Positions 25,060 through 33,688 of a DNA stretch of 64,000 nt are shown here, in pieces. Location: contig NZ_PGSG01000109.1 of NCBI RefSeq assembly GCF_002843305.1, positions 1-64,000 on the forward strand. The letters run 5' to 3'. The position numbers and the translations under genes are program-made. Position 1 is the stretch's first letter, and the number at the start of each line of letters is the position of its first letter. The stretch comes from Streptomyces barkulensis. Lineage in GTDB: Bacteria > Actinomycetota > Actinomycetes > Streptomycetales > Streptomycetaceae. The notes beneath the pieces were generated by a model that saw only the letters and a program-made list of their open reading frames with translations, made no database searches and was not told the origin of the DNA.

Positions 25060-25650
25060 TCAGGCCGGGAGGGCCTGAGGGCGCACCCCGGACGGGCCAC
25101 GGGGCGGGAAGACCTCGGCCGGGGTGGGGACCGGACGCGGTACGGCCGCCGGGCGGCCGCGGCCCGGGGGTTCGGGTGTCCGGGACGTCCGGGAGGGCTC
25201 CGCGGGCGCCGCCGGCCGTTCGCAGCGCCGCAGCAGCACGGCGCGGCGCCGGGTCTCCGCCTCGCCGGTCCCGTGGGCGCACAGTTCGCGCAACGCCCTC
25301 AGGTCCTCCGCGCCCGGCGCACAGCCCAGCGCGAGGGCCTCCTCCAGCCGCGCGAGGTACCCCGGGGCCGAGCCCGGCAGCGCGGCGCGGTAGCGGTCGA
25401 GGTCCGCCCGCAGGAAGGCCCTCAGCCGGTCCGCCTCACGGCTCGCCTCGTCCAGCGCGTCGGCCAGCCACAGACACGCGCGCACCGCCTCGGCGCACTC
25501 CCCCGCCGTCCCTTCCGGGCCCCGCCCGCCGGCGTACGCGGACGGCCGGGCGCGGGCGGGACGGAGGACGAGAGCGAGTGCGCTGCGCAGAACGCGCAGC
25601 TCGTCCGGACCGAGGACCATGGCGCCTCGGGAACCATAGGGCGTGGGCAT
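25060..25650 (-). CDS. Conserved hypothetical helical protein
   Basis: 196 residues. Residues 14-135 are predicted mainly helical by composition (VLGPDELRVLRSALALVL, ADALDEASREADRLRAFLRADLDRYRAAL, YLARLEEALALG). The C-terminal 60 residues are Pro/Arg/Ala-rich and probably disordered. No motif known to me, no signal peptide or membrane segment. The start could alternatively be the ATG at 25620. Codon-position bias is normal for the genome, supporting a real gene. It follows coaX after 95 bp on the same strand. Confidence 0.65.
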   Translation of the reverse strand: MPTPYGSRGAMVLGPDELRVLRSALALVLRPARARPSAYAGGRGPEGTAGECAEAVRACLWLADALDEASREADRLRAFLRADLDRYRAALPGSAPGYLARLEEALALGCAPGAEDLRALRELCAHGTGEAETRRRAVLLRRCERPAAPAEPSRTSRTPEPPGRGRPAAVPRPVPTPAEVFPPRGPSGVRPQALPA

Positions 25651-25745
25651 ACGGCGACATTACGACAGGAGTCCGCAAAACGGACATATCACCGTCCTGC
25701 TGTGTCCCGGCCCGCCCCCGGCCCCGTGCTCAGCCGCTCAGCCGC

Positions 25746-26543
25746 TCAGCCCCGCGCCATGTTCCGCTCGTAGACCAGGCGCAGCCCGATCAGCGTCAGC
25801 CACGGCTCGTGCTCGTCGATCCCCGTGGACTCGCCCAGCACCATCGGGGCCAGACCGCCGGTGGCGATGACGGTCACGTCCTCCGGGTCGTCGGCCAGTT
25901 CGCGGGCCATCCGCTCCACGACGCCGTCCACCTGTCCGGCGAAGCCGTAGAGGATGCCGGACTGCATCGCCTCGACGGTGTTCTTGCCGATGACGCTGCG
26001 CGGCCTGGCCAGCTCGATCTTGCGCAGCTGCGCACCGCGCACGCCGAGTGCCTCGACCGAGATCTCGATGCCCGGGGCGATGGCGCCGCCGGTGTACTCG
26101 CCCCGGGCGGAGACCGCGTCGAAGGTGGTGGCGGTGCCGAAGTCCACGACGACGCACGGTCCGCCGTACAGCTCCACAGCGGCCACCGCGTTGATGATCC
26201 GGTCCGCGCCGACCTCCTTGGGGTTGTCCGTGACGACCGGCATACCGGTCTTGACACCCGGCTCGACGAGGACGGAGGGGATGTCGCCGTAGTGGCGGCG
26301 CGTCACCTCGCGCAGCTCGTGCAGGACGGAGGGGACGGTGGAGCAGATGGCGATGCCGTCGATGCCGTCGCCCAGGTCCTCGCCGAGCAGCGGGTGCATG
26401 CCCATCAGCCCCTGAAGGAGCACCGCCCACTCGTCGGCGGTGCGGCGGGCCTCGGTGGAGATCCGCCAGTGCTCGACGATCTCGTCGCCGTCGAACAGGC
26501 CGAGGACGGTGTGGGTGTTGCCGACGTCGATCGTGAGCAGCAT
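25746..26543 (-). CDS. coaX: Type III pantothenate kinase
   Basis: Phosphorylates pantothenate, the first step of CoA synthesis from pantothenate. 265 residues. ASKHA-fold motifs: phosphate-1 loop MLLTIDVGNTHTVLGLFDG at the N-terminus, YGGPCVVVDFGTATTFD in the middle, GAIAPGIEISVEAL, and VIATGGLAPMVLGES near the C-terminus. Type III enzymes are insensitive to CoA feedback. The ATG overlaps the nadC stop (TGATG), so coaX is the last gene of the pan-nad operon and is made in step with the enzymes producing its substrate. Confidence 0.95.
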   Translation of the reverse strand: MLLTIDVGNTHTVLGLFDGDEIVEHWRISTEARRTADEWAVLLQGLMGMHPLLGEDLGDGIDGIAICSTVPSVLHELREVTRRHYGDIPSVLVEPGVKTGMPVVTDNPKEVGADRIINAVAAVELYGGPCVVVDFGTATTFDAVSARGEYTGGAIAPGIEISVEALGVRGAQLRKIELARPRSVIGKNTVEAMQSGILYGFAGQVDGVVERMARELADDPEDVTVIATGGLAPMVLGESTGIDEHEPWLTLIGLRLVYERNMARG

Positions 26544-27607
26544 CAGTCGCTCTCCTGTCCGCCCGCGCCGCCGCGGGCCTCGTCACGCAGGTCAAGGCCG
26601 ATGTCGAGGATCGGGGAGGAGTGGGTGAGCGCCCCGACCGCCAGATAGTCCACGCCGGTGTCCGCGTACGCGCGGGCGTTCGCCAGGGTGAGACGGCCGG
26701 AGGACTCCAGCTTCGCCCGGCCGGCGACCAGCGCGACCGCCTCGGCCGTCTGCCCGGGGGTGAAATTGTCCAGCAGGATCAGATCGGCGCCCTCGGCGAG
26801 GACGGGCTCGATCTGGTCCAGCCGGTCCACCTCCACCTCGATCGGCACACCGGGGAACTCCTCGCGCACCCGCTTGAACGCCTCGGCCACCCCGCCCGCG
26901 GCGATCACGTGGTTGTCCTTGATCAGCGCGGCGTCCGACAGCGACATCCGGTGATTGACCCCGCCGCCGCAGCGCACCGCGTACTTCTCCAGGGCACGCA
27001 GCCCGGGAGTGGTCTTGCGGGTGTCGCGGACCGCCGCGCCGGTGCCCCGGAGCACGTCGGCCCAGGCACGGGTGGCGGTGGCGACACCGGACAGCCGGCA
27101 CAGGATGTTGAGCGCGCTGCGCTCACCGGTGAGCAGATCGCGGGTGCGGGCGCGCACCGACAGCAGCCGCTGTCCCGCCTCGACCCGGTCGCCGTCCTCG
27201 ACGTGCCGCTCGACCTCGAACTCCTCGGTGCAGACCACCGACAGCACCGCCTCGGCGATCCGCAGACCGGCGACGGTGCCCGCCTCCCGGGCGGTGAAGT
27301 CGGCGGTGGCGACGGCGTCCTCGGGGATGGTCGCGACGGTGGTGACGTCCACGCCCTGGTCGAGGTCCTCCTCGATCGCCGTGTGCGCGATGTCCTCGAC
27401 CTGCACCGGGTCCAGGCCGGCGTCCACGAGCAGCGCGGCCAGGTCCGGGTCCAGACCGCACTCCAGCGGGTCCAGGTCGGGTCCGTCGTCCGCGCCGCCG
27501 CAGCCGCAGGCGTCGCCGCAGCCCCCGCCGGTGCCGTTCACCGCCTCGCCGGGGCGGCCGAAACCGATCTGGAGCAGCGGAAGTTCGTCGGGCGTGGGGC
27601 TGGTCAC
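26543..27607 (-). CDS. nadC: Nicotinate-nucleotide pyrophosphorylase (quinolinate phosphoribosyltransferase)
   Basis: Converts quinolinate and PRPP to nicotinate mononucleotide in de novo NAD synthesis. 354 residues, longer than usual because of an N-terminal extension of about 60 residues with a small cysteine/glycine patch (GGGCGDACGCGGADDG) before the conserved domain at AALLVDAGLDP. Core motifs: TGERSALNILCRLSGVAT, DTRKTTPGLRALEKYAVRCGGGVNHR (PRPP and quinolinate binding), IKDNH, VEVDRLDQ and LLDNFTP. GTG 27607 follows GAGGAG. Reading frames upstream stay open through the tandem repeats, but the GTG overlapping the small-ORF stop is the best-supported start. Confidence 0.93.
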   Translation of the reverse strand: MTSPTPDELPLLQIGFGRPGEAVNGTGGGCGDACGCGGADDGPDLDPLECGLDPDLAALLVDAGLDPVQVEDIAHTAIEEDLDQGVDVTTVATIPEDAVATADFTAREAGTVAGLRIAEAVLSVVCTEEFEVERHVEDGDRVEAGQRLLSVRARTRDLLTGERSALNILCRLSGVATATRAWADVLRGTGAAVRDTRKTTPGLRALEKYAVRCGGGVNHRMSLSDAALIKDNHVIAAGGVAEAFKRVREEFPGVPIEVEVDRLDQIEPVLAEGADLILLDNFTPGQTAEAVALVAGRAKLESSGRLTLANARAYADTGVDYLAVGALTHSSPILDIGLDLRDEARGGAGGQESD

Positions 27608-27879
27608 TGCATCTCCTCGTGAGCTTCTCCGCCCACGCGGCACAGCGGCGCAGGCATCTTCTTCAACTGCGGCCCGGCGGCCGCGCGTGCGACGCCCGCC
27701 ACCCCCTCGTGAGCTTCTCCGCCCACACGGCACGAAAGCGCGGCTCTGCCCGCCGTCTGCGGCCCGGCGGCCGCGCGTGCGACGCCCGCCACCCCCTCGT
27801 GAGCTTCTCCGCCCACACGGCACGAAAGCGCGGCTCTGCCCGCCGTCTGCGGCCCGGCGGCCGCGCGTGCGACGCTCAC
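27604..27879 (-). CDS. Small ORF made of three tandem 30-residue repeats, between nadB and nadC
   Basis: 91 codons built from a 90-bp tandem repeat, so each unit is exactly 30 codons and the frame is kept. Units read roughly VARAAAGPQTAGRAALSCRV then GGEAHEGVAG; the last unit differs in the middle (PQLKKMPAPLC) and ends GEAHEEMQ. The GTG at 27879 overlaps the nadB stop (GTGA) and its own stop overlaps the nadC GTG (GTGA), so coupling would be intact on both sides. No function is recognised. It could equally be an expanded intercistronic spacer that happens to stay open, since other frames are also open here. Confidence 0.35.
   Translation of the reverse strand: MSVARAAAGPQTAGRAALSCRVGGEAHEGVAGVARAAAGPQTAGRAALSCRVGGEAHEGVAGVARAAAGPQLKKMPAPLCRVGGEAHEEMQ
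27615..27875. repeat. 90-bp tandem repeat, nearly three copies
   Basis: Copies start at 27615, 27705 and 27795. The second and third are identical over 81 bases (27705-27785 and 27795-27875). The first, nearest nadC, shares both ends but differs over about 33 central bases. Each unit on the minus strand includes a GAGGGG/GAGGAG purine box followed by GTG or ATG, so the ribosome-binding sequence of nadC has been copied along with it. Confidence 0.95.
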
Positions 27880-29600
27880 TGGACCCCCCTGTCCGTGACC
27901 GGGGGAAACGTCGTCGAGTCGGTCGTGCGGACGACGAGCTCGGAGCCCTCCGCCGTGGGGCGCAGGGCGACGATCAGGTGTCGGCGCCAGGTCGCGTCGT
28001 CCCGTCCGGGACGGTCCTCGCGCCAGTGGCAGCCGCGGGTCTCGGTACGGCGCAGGGCGGCGGCGACCAGGACGCCGGCGACGAGGTGGAGGTTGGCCGC
28101 CTCCCAGGCCTCGACTCCGGGCTCGGCCGGCTTGCCGGCCCTGCCGCCGGCGCTGTCCCCGGCCTCGTCGGGGGCCAGCGCCGCCAGTTCCCGCGCGGCC
28201 CGCGTCAGGCTCTCCGCGGAGCGCAGCACCCCGGCCCCGGCGGTCATGGTGCGCTGGATCGCGTACCGCGCCTCGGCCGGCGGCAGCGAAACGGTCCGCG
28301 TGCCCGCCGGATCGCCGGGTTCTGCGGGCACCGGGACGCGCGCGGGGGTACGGGCGATGTCGGCGGCGATCCGCTCGGCGAAGACCAGGCCCTCCAGCAG
28401 GGAGTTGGAGGCCAGCCGGTTGGCGCCGTGCACGCCCGTGCAGGCGACCTCGCCGCAGGCGTACAGGCCGGGCACGGTGGTGCGGCCCGTCAGGTCGGTG
28501 CGCACCCCGCCGGAGGCGTAGTGCGCGGCGGGCGCGACCGGGACCGGCTCGGTGACCGGGTCGATGCCATGGGCGCGGCAGGCGGCGAGGATGGTGGGGA
28601 ACCGCTCGCTCCACATCCGTGCGCCGAAGTGCCGGGCGTCCAGGTACATGCGGTCGGCGCCCTGCTCGCGCATCCGCCGCATGATGCCCTTGGCGACGAT
28701 GTCGCGCGGGGCCAGCTCGGCCAGCTCGTGCTGCCCGGCCATGAAGCGCTCGCCGCCGGCGTCGACGAGGTACGCACCCTCGCCGCGCACGGCCTCCGAC
28801 ACCAGCGGCTGCTGGCCCTCGCTGCCCGGGCCCAGGTAGAGCACGGTCGGGTGGAACTGGACGAACTCCAGGTCGGAGACCTCCGCGCCGGCCCGCAGCG
28901 CCAGCGCGACGCCGTCGCCGGTGGAGACCGGGGGGTTGGTGGTCGCGGAGAACACCTGGCCCATTCCGCCGGTGGCCAGCACCACCGCCGGGGCGTGGAC
29001 TGCGCCCACTCCGTCGTGCCGCCCCTCGCCCATCACATGGAGGGAGACGCCCGCGGCGTGCCCTCCGGCGTCCTTGAGCAGGTCCAGGACGAGGGCGTTC
29101 TCCACCGTCTCTATCCCGGCCTCGCGTACGGCCGCCACCAGGGCGCGGGATATCTCCGCGCCGGTCGCGTCGCCGCCCGCGTGGGCGATGCGGCGGCGGT
29201 GGTGGCCGCCCTCGCGGGTCAGGGCGATCTCGCCGGTCTCGGCGGAGGTGTCGAACCGCGCCCCGGCGCCGATCAGCCGCCGTACCGCGTCCGGCCCCTC
29301 GGTGACCAGGGTGCGCACCGCCTCCTCGTCGCACAGGCCCGCGCCGGCGACCAGGGTGTCGTCCAGGTGCTGGCCGGGGGTGTCGCCCTCGCCCAGCGCG
29401 GCGGCGATCCCGCCCTGCGCCCAGCGGGTGGAGCCGGCGTCCAGCCGGGCCTTGGTGACGATCACCGTCTTCCGGCCGGAGGCCGCGCAGCGCAGGGCGG
29501 CGGTCAGACCGGCCACTCCGGAGCCGACCACCACCACGTCCGCCGCGATGGCCCAGCCGGAGCGCGGCGCGTCCAGCCGCAGGCCTGTCATCCCGTTCAC
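27876..29600 (-). CDS. nadB: L-aspartate oxidase
   Basis: FAD flavoenzyme producing iminoaspartate, first step of NAD synthesis. 574 residues. FAD dinucleotide motif VVVGSGVAGLTAAL (about 18-31), the flavin-binding STRWAQGGIAAAL, active-site segment VEFVQFHPT as LEFVQFHPTVLY, the arginine-containing RFDT and HHRRRIAHAGGDATG, and LASNSLLEGLVF near the end of the FAD domain. The GTG at 29600 overlaps the panC stop and follows GGAGGGG; an ATG at 29591 is an alternative. nadA (quinolinate synthase) is not in the window, so the operon here is split from it. Confidence 0.94.
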   Translation of the reverse strand: MNGMTGLRLDAPRSGWAIAADVVVVGSGVAGLTAALRCAASGRKTVIVTKARLDAGSTRWAQGGIAAALGEGDTPGQHLDDTLVAGAGLCDEEAVRTLVTEGPDAVRRLIGAGARFDTSAETGEIALTREGGHHRRRIAHAGGDATGAEISRALVAAVREAGIETVENALVLDLLKDAGGHAAGVSLHVMGEGRHDGVGAVHAPAVVLATGGMGQVFSATTNPPVSTGDGVALALRAGAEVSDLEFVQFHPTVLYLGPGSEGQQPLVSEAVRGEGAYLVDAGGERFMAGQHELAELAPRDIVAKGIMRRMREQGADRMYLDARHFGARMWSERFPTILAACRAHGIDPVTEPVPVAPAAHYASGGVRTDLTGRTTVPGLYACGEVACTGVHGANRLASNSLLEGLVFAERIAADIARTPARVPVPAEPGDPAGTRTVSLPPAEARYAIQRTMTAGAGVLRSAESLTRAARELAALAPDEAGDSAGGRAGKPAEPGVEAWEAANLHLVAGVLVAAALRRTETRGCHWREDRPGRDDATWRRHLIVALRPTAEGSELVVRTTDSTTFPPVTDRGVQ

Positions 29601-30556
29601 AGAACCCCTCCGGGGCGTCCGAGGCGCAGCCGGACGTTGTCGATCAGTCGTGTGGTGCCCACCCGCGCGGCCACCGCGAGCACGGCCTCGCCCTCGTACG
29701 CGCCGGGCTCCGCCGGGACCTCCGTGAAATGGGCCGGGTCCACCAGCGCCAGGTAGTCCAGCACCAGCGGCGGTCGTGCCCGCCCGGCCTGCGCCAGTAC
29801 GGCCTCGGCGGCCCGGCGTACCTCGCGCGGGCCCGCCCCGCCCGCGGCCACCGCGTCGCGTCCGGCGAACAGGGCGCGCGAGAGGGCCAGGGCGGTGGTG
29901 CGCTCGGCGTCCGACAGGTAGCGGTTGCGGCTGGAGAGGGCCAGGCCGTCGGGTTCGCGCACGGTGGGCACGCCCTCGATCTCCACGGGGAAGTTCAGGT
30001 CGCGGACCATCCGGGTGATCAGGGCGAGCTGCTGGGCGTCCTTCTCCCCGTAGAGCGCCAGGTCGGGGGCGGTGAGGTGGAGCAGTTTGGCGACGACGGT
30101 GAGCATCCCGTCGAAGTGGCCGGGCCGGCTGGCGCCCTCCAGGCGCTCGCCCATCGGGCCCGCGCCGATCCTCACCTCCGGCTCCCCGCCGGGGTAGACC
30201 TCCTCCGCCGGCGGCGCGAAGACGGCGTCGGCGCCCGCGCCCGCGGCCACCACGACGTCCGCGTCCAGGGTGCGCGGGTAGCGGTCCAGGTCCTCGCCGG
30301 CGCCGAACTGCAGCGGGTTGACGAAGACGGTGACCACCACCTGCCCCTCGGGCCCGGCCTTCTCGCGGGCGGCCCGGACCAGGGCCGCGTGGCCCTCGTG
30401 CAGGGCGCCCATCGTCATCACCACCGCCCGCCGCCCCCGGCGCGGCAGGGCGCGCAGTTCGGCGGCGGTGTGCAGGACGGGTACGGGTGTGGGGGCGGGT
30501 ACGGCTGCGGGCGCGGGCACGGCTGGGCTCCTGTGGTCGGCGGTCGGTCCGTTCAC
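29597..30556 (-). CDS. panC: Pantothenate synthetase
   Basis: Joins pantoate and beta-alanine using ATP. 319 residues. Nucleotidyltransferase motifs: MTMGALHEGHAALVRAA (HxGH, about residues 50-66), VVTVFVNPLQFG, DAVFAPPAEEVYPGG, LYGEKDAQQLALI and the KMSKS-like LSSRNRYLS. The N-terminal 30 residues are a Pro/Ala leader. The GTG at 30556 overlaps the stop of the DUF2520 gene in a GTGA junction. Confidence 0.95.
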   Translation of the reverse strand: MNGPTADHRSPAVPAPAAVPAPTPVPVLHTAAELRALPRRGRRAVVMTMGALHEGHAALVRAAREKAGPEGQVVVTVFVNPLQFGAGEDLDRYPRTLDADVVVAAGAGADAVFAPPAEEVYPGGEPEVRIGAGPMGERLEGASRPGHFDGMLTVVAKLLHLTAPDLALYGEKDAQQLALITRMVRDLNFPVEIEGVPTVREPDGLALSSRNRYLSDAERTTALALSRALFAGRDAVAAGGAGPREVRRAAEAVLAQAGRARPPLVLDYLALVDPAHFTEVPAEPGAYEGEAVLAVAARVGTTRLIDNVRLRLGRPGGVL

Positions 30557-31464
30557 CGGGTGTCCCCGTCGGAGAGGACTTCCAGCAGGTCCTCGGCCAG
30601 TTCCGGCCTGAGCAGTCCGCCGGCCAGGGCCCGGTCGGCGGTGGTGCGGGCCATCGCGAGGTAGCCCGCCACCGCCTGCGGGGAGTGGCGGCGCAGCTCG
30701 GTGATGTGGGCGGCGACCGTGCCGGCGTCACCCCGGGCTACCGGGCCGGTCAGCGCGGCGTCGCCGGAGCGCAGGGCGTTGTCCAGGGCCGCGCCGAGCA
30801 GCGGGCCGAGCATCCGGTCGGGCGCGCCGACCCCGGCGGTGCGCAGCAGTTCCATGGCCTGGGCGACCAGTGTGACCAGATGGTTGGCGCCGAGGGCCAG
30901 GGCCGCGTGGTAGAGCGGGCGGGCCTCCTCGGCGACCCACTCGGGCTCCCCGCCCATCTCGATGACCAGCGCCTCGGCGGCCAGTCGCAGCTCCTCGGGC
31001 GCGGTGACGCCGAAGGAGCAGCCCGCCAGCCGCTGTACGTCCACGGGCGTACCGGTGAACGTCATCACCGGGTGCAGTGCCAGCGGCAGGGCCCCGGCCC
31101 GGGTGGCGGGGCCGAGGACGGCGGTGCCGTAGCGGCCCGAGGCGTGCGCCAGGAGCTGGCCGGGGCGTACGGCGCCGGTCTCGGCCAGGCCCGCGGTCAG
31201 GCCGGGCAGGGCGTCGTCGGGGACGGTGAGCAGGACGAGGTCGGCACGGGCCAGGACCTCGGCGGGCTCCACCAGCGGCACCCCCGGCAGCAGGGCCTCG
31301 GCCCGGCGGCGGGAGGCGTCGGAGACGCCGGAGGCGGCCACCGGGCGGTGCCCGGCCAGGGCGAGGGCCGCGGCCAGCGCGGGACCGACGCGGCCCGCGC
31401 CGACGACGCCGACGGTCAGGCGCGCGGGACGGTCCCCGGCGGCGCCGGAGGGAGGTTGGTTCAC
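30553..31464 (-). CDS. Rossmann-like/DUF2520 NAD(P)-binding protein
   Basis: 303 residues. N-terminal Rossmann fold with GVVGAGRVGPALAAALALAG (residues 19-38), and a C-terminal helical DUF2520 domain (about 145-300, MTFTGTPVDVQRLAG, YHAALALGANHLVTLV). It resembles short-chain 2-ketoacid or hydroxyacid reductases such as ketopantoate reductase, and its conserved place directly upstream of panC in actinobacteria suggests reduction of ketopantoate or a related step, but this is an inference from gene order. It is the first gene of the overlapping operon; its promoter must lie in 31465-31676. Confidence 0.85.
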   Translation of the reverse strand: MNQPPSGAAGDRPARLTVGVVGAGRVGPALAAALALAGHRPVAASGVSDASRRRAEALLPGVPLVEPAEVLARADLVLLTVPDDALPGLTAGLAETGAVRPGQLLAHASGRYGTAVLGPATRAGALPLALHPVMTFTGTPVDVQRLAGCSFGVTAPEELRLAAEALVIEMGGEPEWVAEEARPLYHAALALGANHLVTLVAQAMELLRTAGVGAPDRMLGPLLGAALDNALRSGDAALTGPVARGDAGTVAAHITELRRHSPQAVAGYLAMARTTADRALAGGLLRPELAEDLLEVLSDGDTR

Positions 31465-31580
31465 TGGTTCAGGCCTTCCGTTCCAGTCCGCAGGACCCGG
31501 TACCGGACGATTACCGCCATGCTACGCGGACTCGCCGGCTCCCCGTTCCGCCAGCCCGCAGGGCGGGACGGGCGGAACGC

Positions 31581-31616
31581 GGAATCCGGCTCGGAACCCG
31601 GCTCGGAATCCGGCTC
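31581..31616. repeat. 12-bp tandem repeat in an intergenic region
   Basis: Three copies of GGAATCCGGCTC (the middle one GGAACCCGGCTC) lie between the divergent DUF2520 operon and the PLP lyase gene. They are noncoding minisatellite-like sequence with no obvious role. Confidence 0.7.
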
Positions 31617-31676
31617 GGGTCCAGGTGCGCGGAAAAGCACCGGCGCGGGCCGGGCCGGTGCGGGAACATCGGGCAC

Positions 31677-32900
31677 ATGACAGCTGACAAGGGAGCCGGG
31701 GAAGCAGAGGAAGCGCGCGCGGACCTCGATGCCGGGGACGCAGGGGACGCAGGGGACGCCGAGGCCGAGCGGGCCCGCAGGCTCGCGGCGTGGACCGCGG
31801 CGCGGCGGAAGCTGTCCGACGGCCCGGTGGACGGGACGATCGCCGGCCGGCTGGCCCGGCTCGCACAGGAGGGCGCCGAGGTCCACGACCTGGACGGCAG
31901 CCCCGACATCTACGGCGACGGGATCGTCGCCCGCCTGGAGGAGCGCACCGCCGCCACGCTGGGCCACGAGGCCGCCGCGTTCTTCCCCACCGGCACCATG
32001 GCCCAGCAGGTCGCCCTGCGCTGCTGGGCGGGCCGTACCGGCGACCCGGTCGTCGCCCTGCACCCGGCGGCGCACCCCGAGCGCCACGAGCGGGGCGCGC
32101 CGGGGCGGCTGAGCGGGCTGAGCACCGTGCACCCCACCACCGAGCCGCGCCCGCCCACCGCCGGGGAGGTACGGGAGCTGGAGGAGCCCTTCGGCACGCT
32201 GATGCTCGAACTGCCGCTGCGCGAAGCCGGTTTCGTACTGCCCGCCTGGGACGAGCTGGTGGCGGTGGTGGAGGCGGCCCGGGAACGGGACGCGGTGGTG
32301 CACTTCGACGGCGCGCGGCTGTGGGAGTGCGCCGCGCACTTCGGGCGCACGCTCCCGGAGATCGCCGCCCTGGCCGACAGCGTGTACGTCTCCTTCTACA
32401 AGTCCCTCGGCGGCCTCTCGGGCGCCGCCCTGGCCGGCCCGGCGGACTTCGTGGCACAGGCGCGCGCCTGGCGGCACCGCTACGGCGGGCAGGTCTTCCA
32501 GCAGTGGCCCGCCGCACTGTCCGCCCTGGTGGGGCTGGAGCGGGAGCTGCCCCGGCTGCCCGGGTACGTCGCCCACGCCAAAGCGGTCGCGGCGGCGCTG
32601 CGGGAGGGGCTGACGGAGGCCGGGGTGCCGTGGTTCCGGATCCATCCGGCCGAGCCGCACACCCACCAGTTCCAGGTGTGGCTGCCGTACGGCGCCGACG
32701 GGCTGACGGAGGCGGGGGTGCGGCAGGCGGAGGAGGAGGGGACGGTGCTGTTCCGCGTCTGGGAGGCGCCGGGTACGCCCGGCCCGCCCGGAACGGCCGT
32801 GGCCGAGGTGACGGTGGGCGCTCCGGGGCTGCGCTGGGGGCCGCAGGACGTGCGCGACGCGCTGTACGGCTTCCTCGCCCGCGTCCCGGAGCGGGGGTGA
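31677..32900 (+). CDS. PLP-dependent beta-eliminating lyase (threonine aldolase family)
   Basis: 407 residues of fold-type I PLP enzyme. The N-terminal 40 residues are acidic with a DAGDAGDAGDA repeat. Conserved parts: a glycine-poor substrate loop GSPDIYGDGIVARLEERTAA, AAFFPTGTMAQQVAL, the PLP-ring aspartate in VVHFDGARLWEC, and the Schiff-base lysine in YVSFYKSLGGLSGA. Low-specificity threonine aldolases split threonine to glycine and acetaldehyde; other members are lyases on sulfur amino acids, so the substrate is open. It is divergent from the pan-nad operon. Confidence 0.85.
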   Translation: MTADKGAGEAEEARADLDAGDAGDAGDAEAERARRLAAWTAARRKLSDGPVDGTIAGRLARLAQEGAEVHDLDGSPDIYGDGIVARLEERTAATLGHEAAAFFPTGTMAQQVALRCWAGRTGDPVVALHPAAHPERHERGAPGRLSGLSTVHPTTEPRPPTAGEVRELEEPFGTLMLELPLREAGFVLPAWDELVAVVEAARERDAVVHFDGARLWECAAHFGRTLPEIAALADSVYVSFYKSLGGLSGAALAGPADFVAQARAWRHRYGGQVFQQWPAALSALVGLERELPRLPGYVAHAKAVAAALREGLTEAGVPWFRIHPAEPHTHQFQVWLPYGADGLTEAGVRQAEEEGTVLFRVWEAPGTPGPPGTAVAEVTVGAPGLRWGPQDVRDALYGFLARVPERG

Positions 32901-32921
32901 TCCCCGAAAAGATCCGGCCGC

Positions 32922-33608
32922 TCAGGCGCCCTTGCCGCCCGCCCGCACCAGCCCCGTCTCGTACGCCAGCACCACCGCCTGCACCCGGTCGCGCAGCTCC
33001 AGCTTGGTGAGGATGCGGCCCACATGCGTCTTGACGGTGGCCTCCGAGAGCACCAGGCGCCGGGCGATCTCGCCGTTCGACAGCCCCTGGGCGACCAGCA
33101 GCAGCACCTCGTGCTCGCGGTCCGTCAGCCGCTCCAGCTCCCTGGGCGCGGGCCGGCCGGAGGCGGCGGGCAGCAGGGACGCGAAGCGGTCGAGCAGGCG
33201 GCGGGTGGTGGAGGGCGCGACCACCGCGTCGCCGCTGTGGACGGCGCGGATCGCGGCCAGCAGCTCGCCGGGCGGCACGTCCTTGAGCAGGAAACCGGCG
33301 GCCCCGGCCCGCAGGGCGGAGAAGGCGTACTCGTCGAGGTCGAAGGTGGTCAGGATCAGTACCCGGGGGCTGCCGGGGCCGCCCTCGCCTCCCTCGCAGA
33401 TGCGGCGGGTGGCCTCGACCCCGTCCAGGCGGGGCATCCGCACGTCCATCAGCACCACGTCCACGGCCGTGGCGCGGAGCTCGGCCAGCGCCTCGGCGCC
33501 GTCCCCGGCCTCGGCGACGACCTCCATGTCGGGCTGGGCGTCCAGCACCATGCGGAAGCCGGTGCGCAGCAGCGCCTGGTCGTCGACGAGCATCACACGG
33601 ACGGTCAT
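32922..33608 (-). CDS. NarL/LuxR-family response regulator
   Basis: 228 residues. Receiver domain with acidic pocket VDDQ (residues 8-11), phospho-acceptor Asp55 in VLMDVRMP, Thr in LTTFD and Lys in FLLKDVP; then a LuxR helix-turn-helix from LTDREHEVLLLVAQGLSNGEIARRL to VKTHVGRILTKL. Start ATG 33608 follows GGGGAG. It is encoded just downstream of its cognate kinase on the same strand, with an 80-bp gap. Targets are unknown. Confidence 0.93.
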   Translation of the reverse strand: MTVRVMLVDDQALLRTGFRMVLDAQPDMEVVAEAGDGAEALAELRATAVDVVLMDVRMPRLDGVEATRRICEGGEGGPGSPRVLILTTFDLDEYAFSALRAGAAGFLLKDVPPGELLAAIRAVHSGDAVVAPSTTRRLLDRFASLLPAASGRPAPRELERLTDREHEVLLLVAQGLSNGEIARRLVLSEATVKTHVGRILTKLELRDRVQAVVLAYETGLVRAGGKGA

Positions 33609-33688
33609 GGTCTCCCCTGAGGTGGTGTCGTGGGGCGGTACGGCGGCGGACGGCACGGCGGCGGACGGCGCGCTCCGCGCGGGGCCGT

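Noticed and set aside
27615..27875. Possible CRISPR array between nadB and nadC
   Set aside because: The 90-bp units are contiguous, not spacer-separated, and coincide with a protein-coding frame between two NAD genes.
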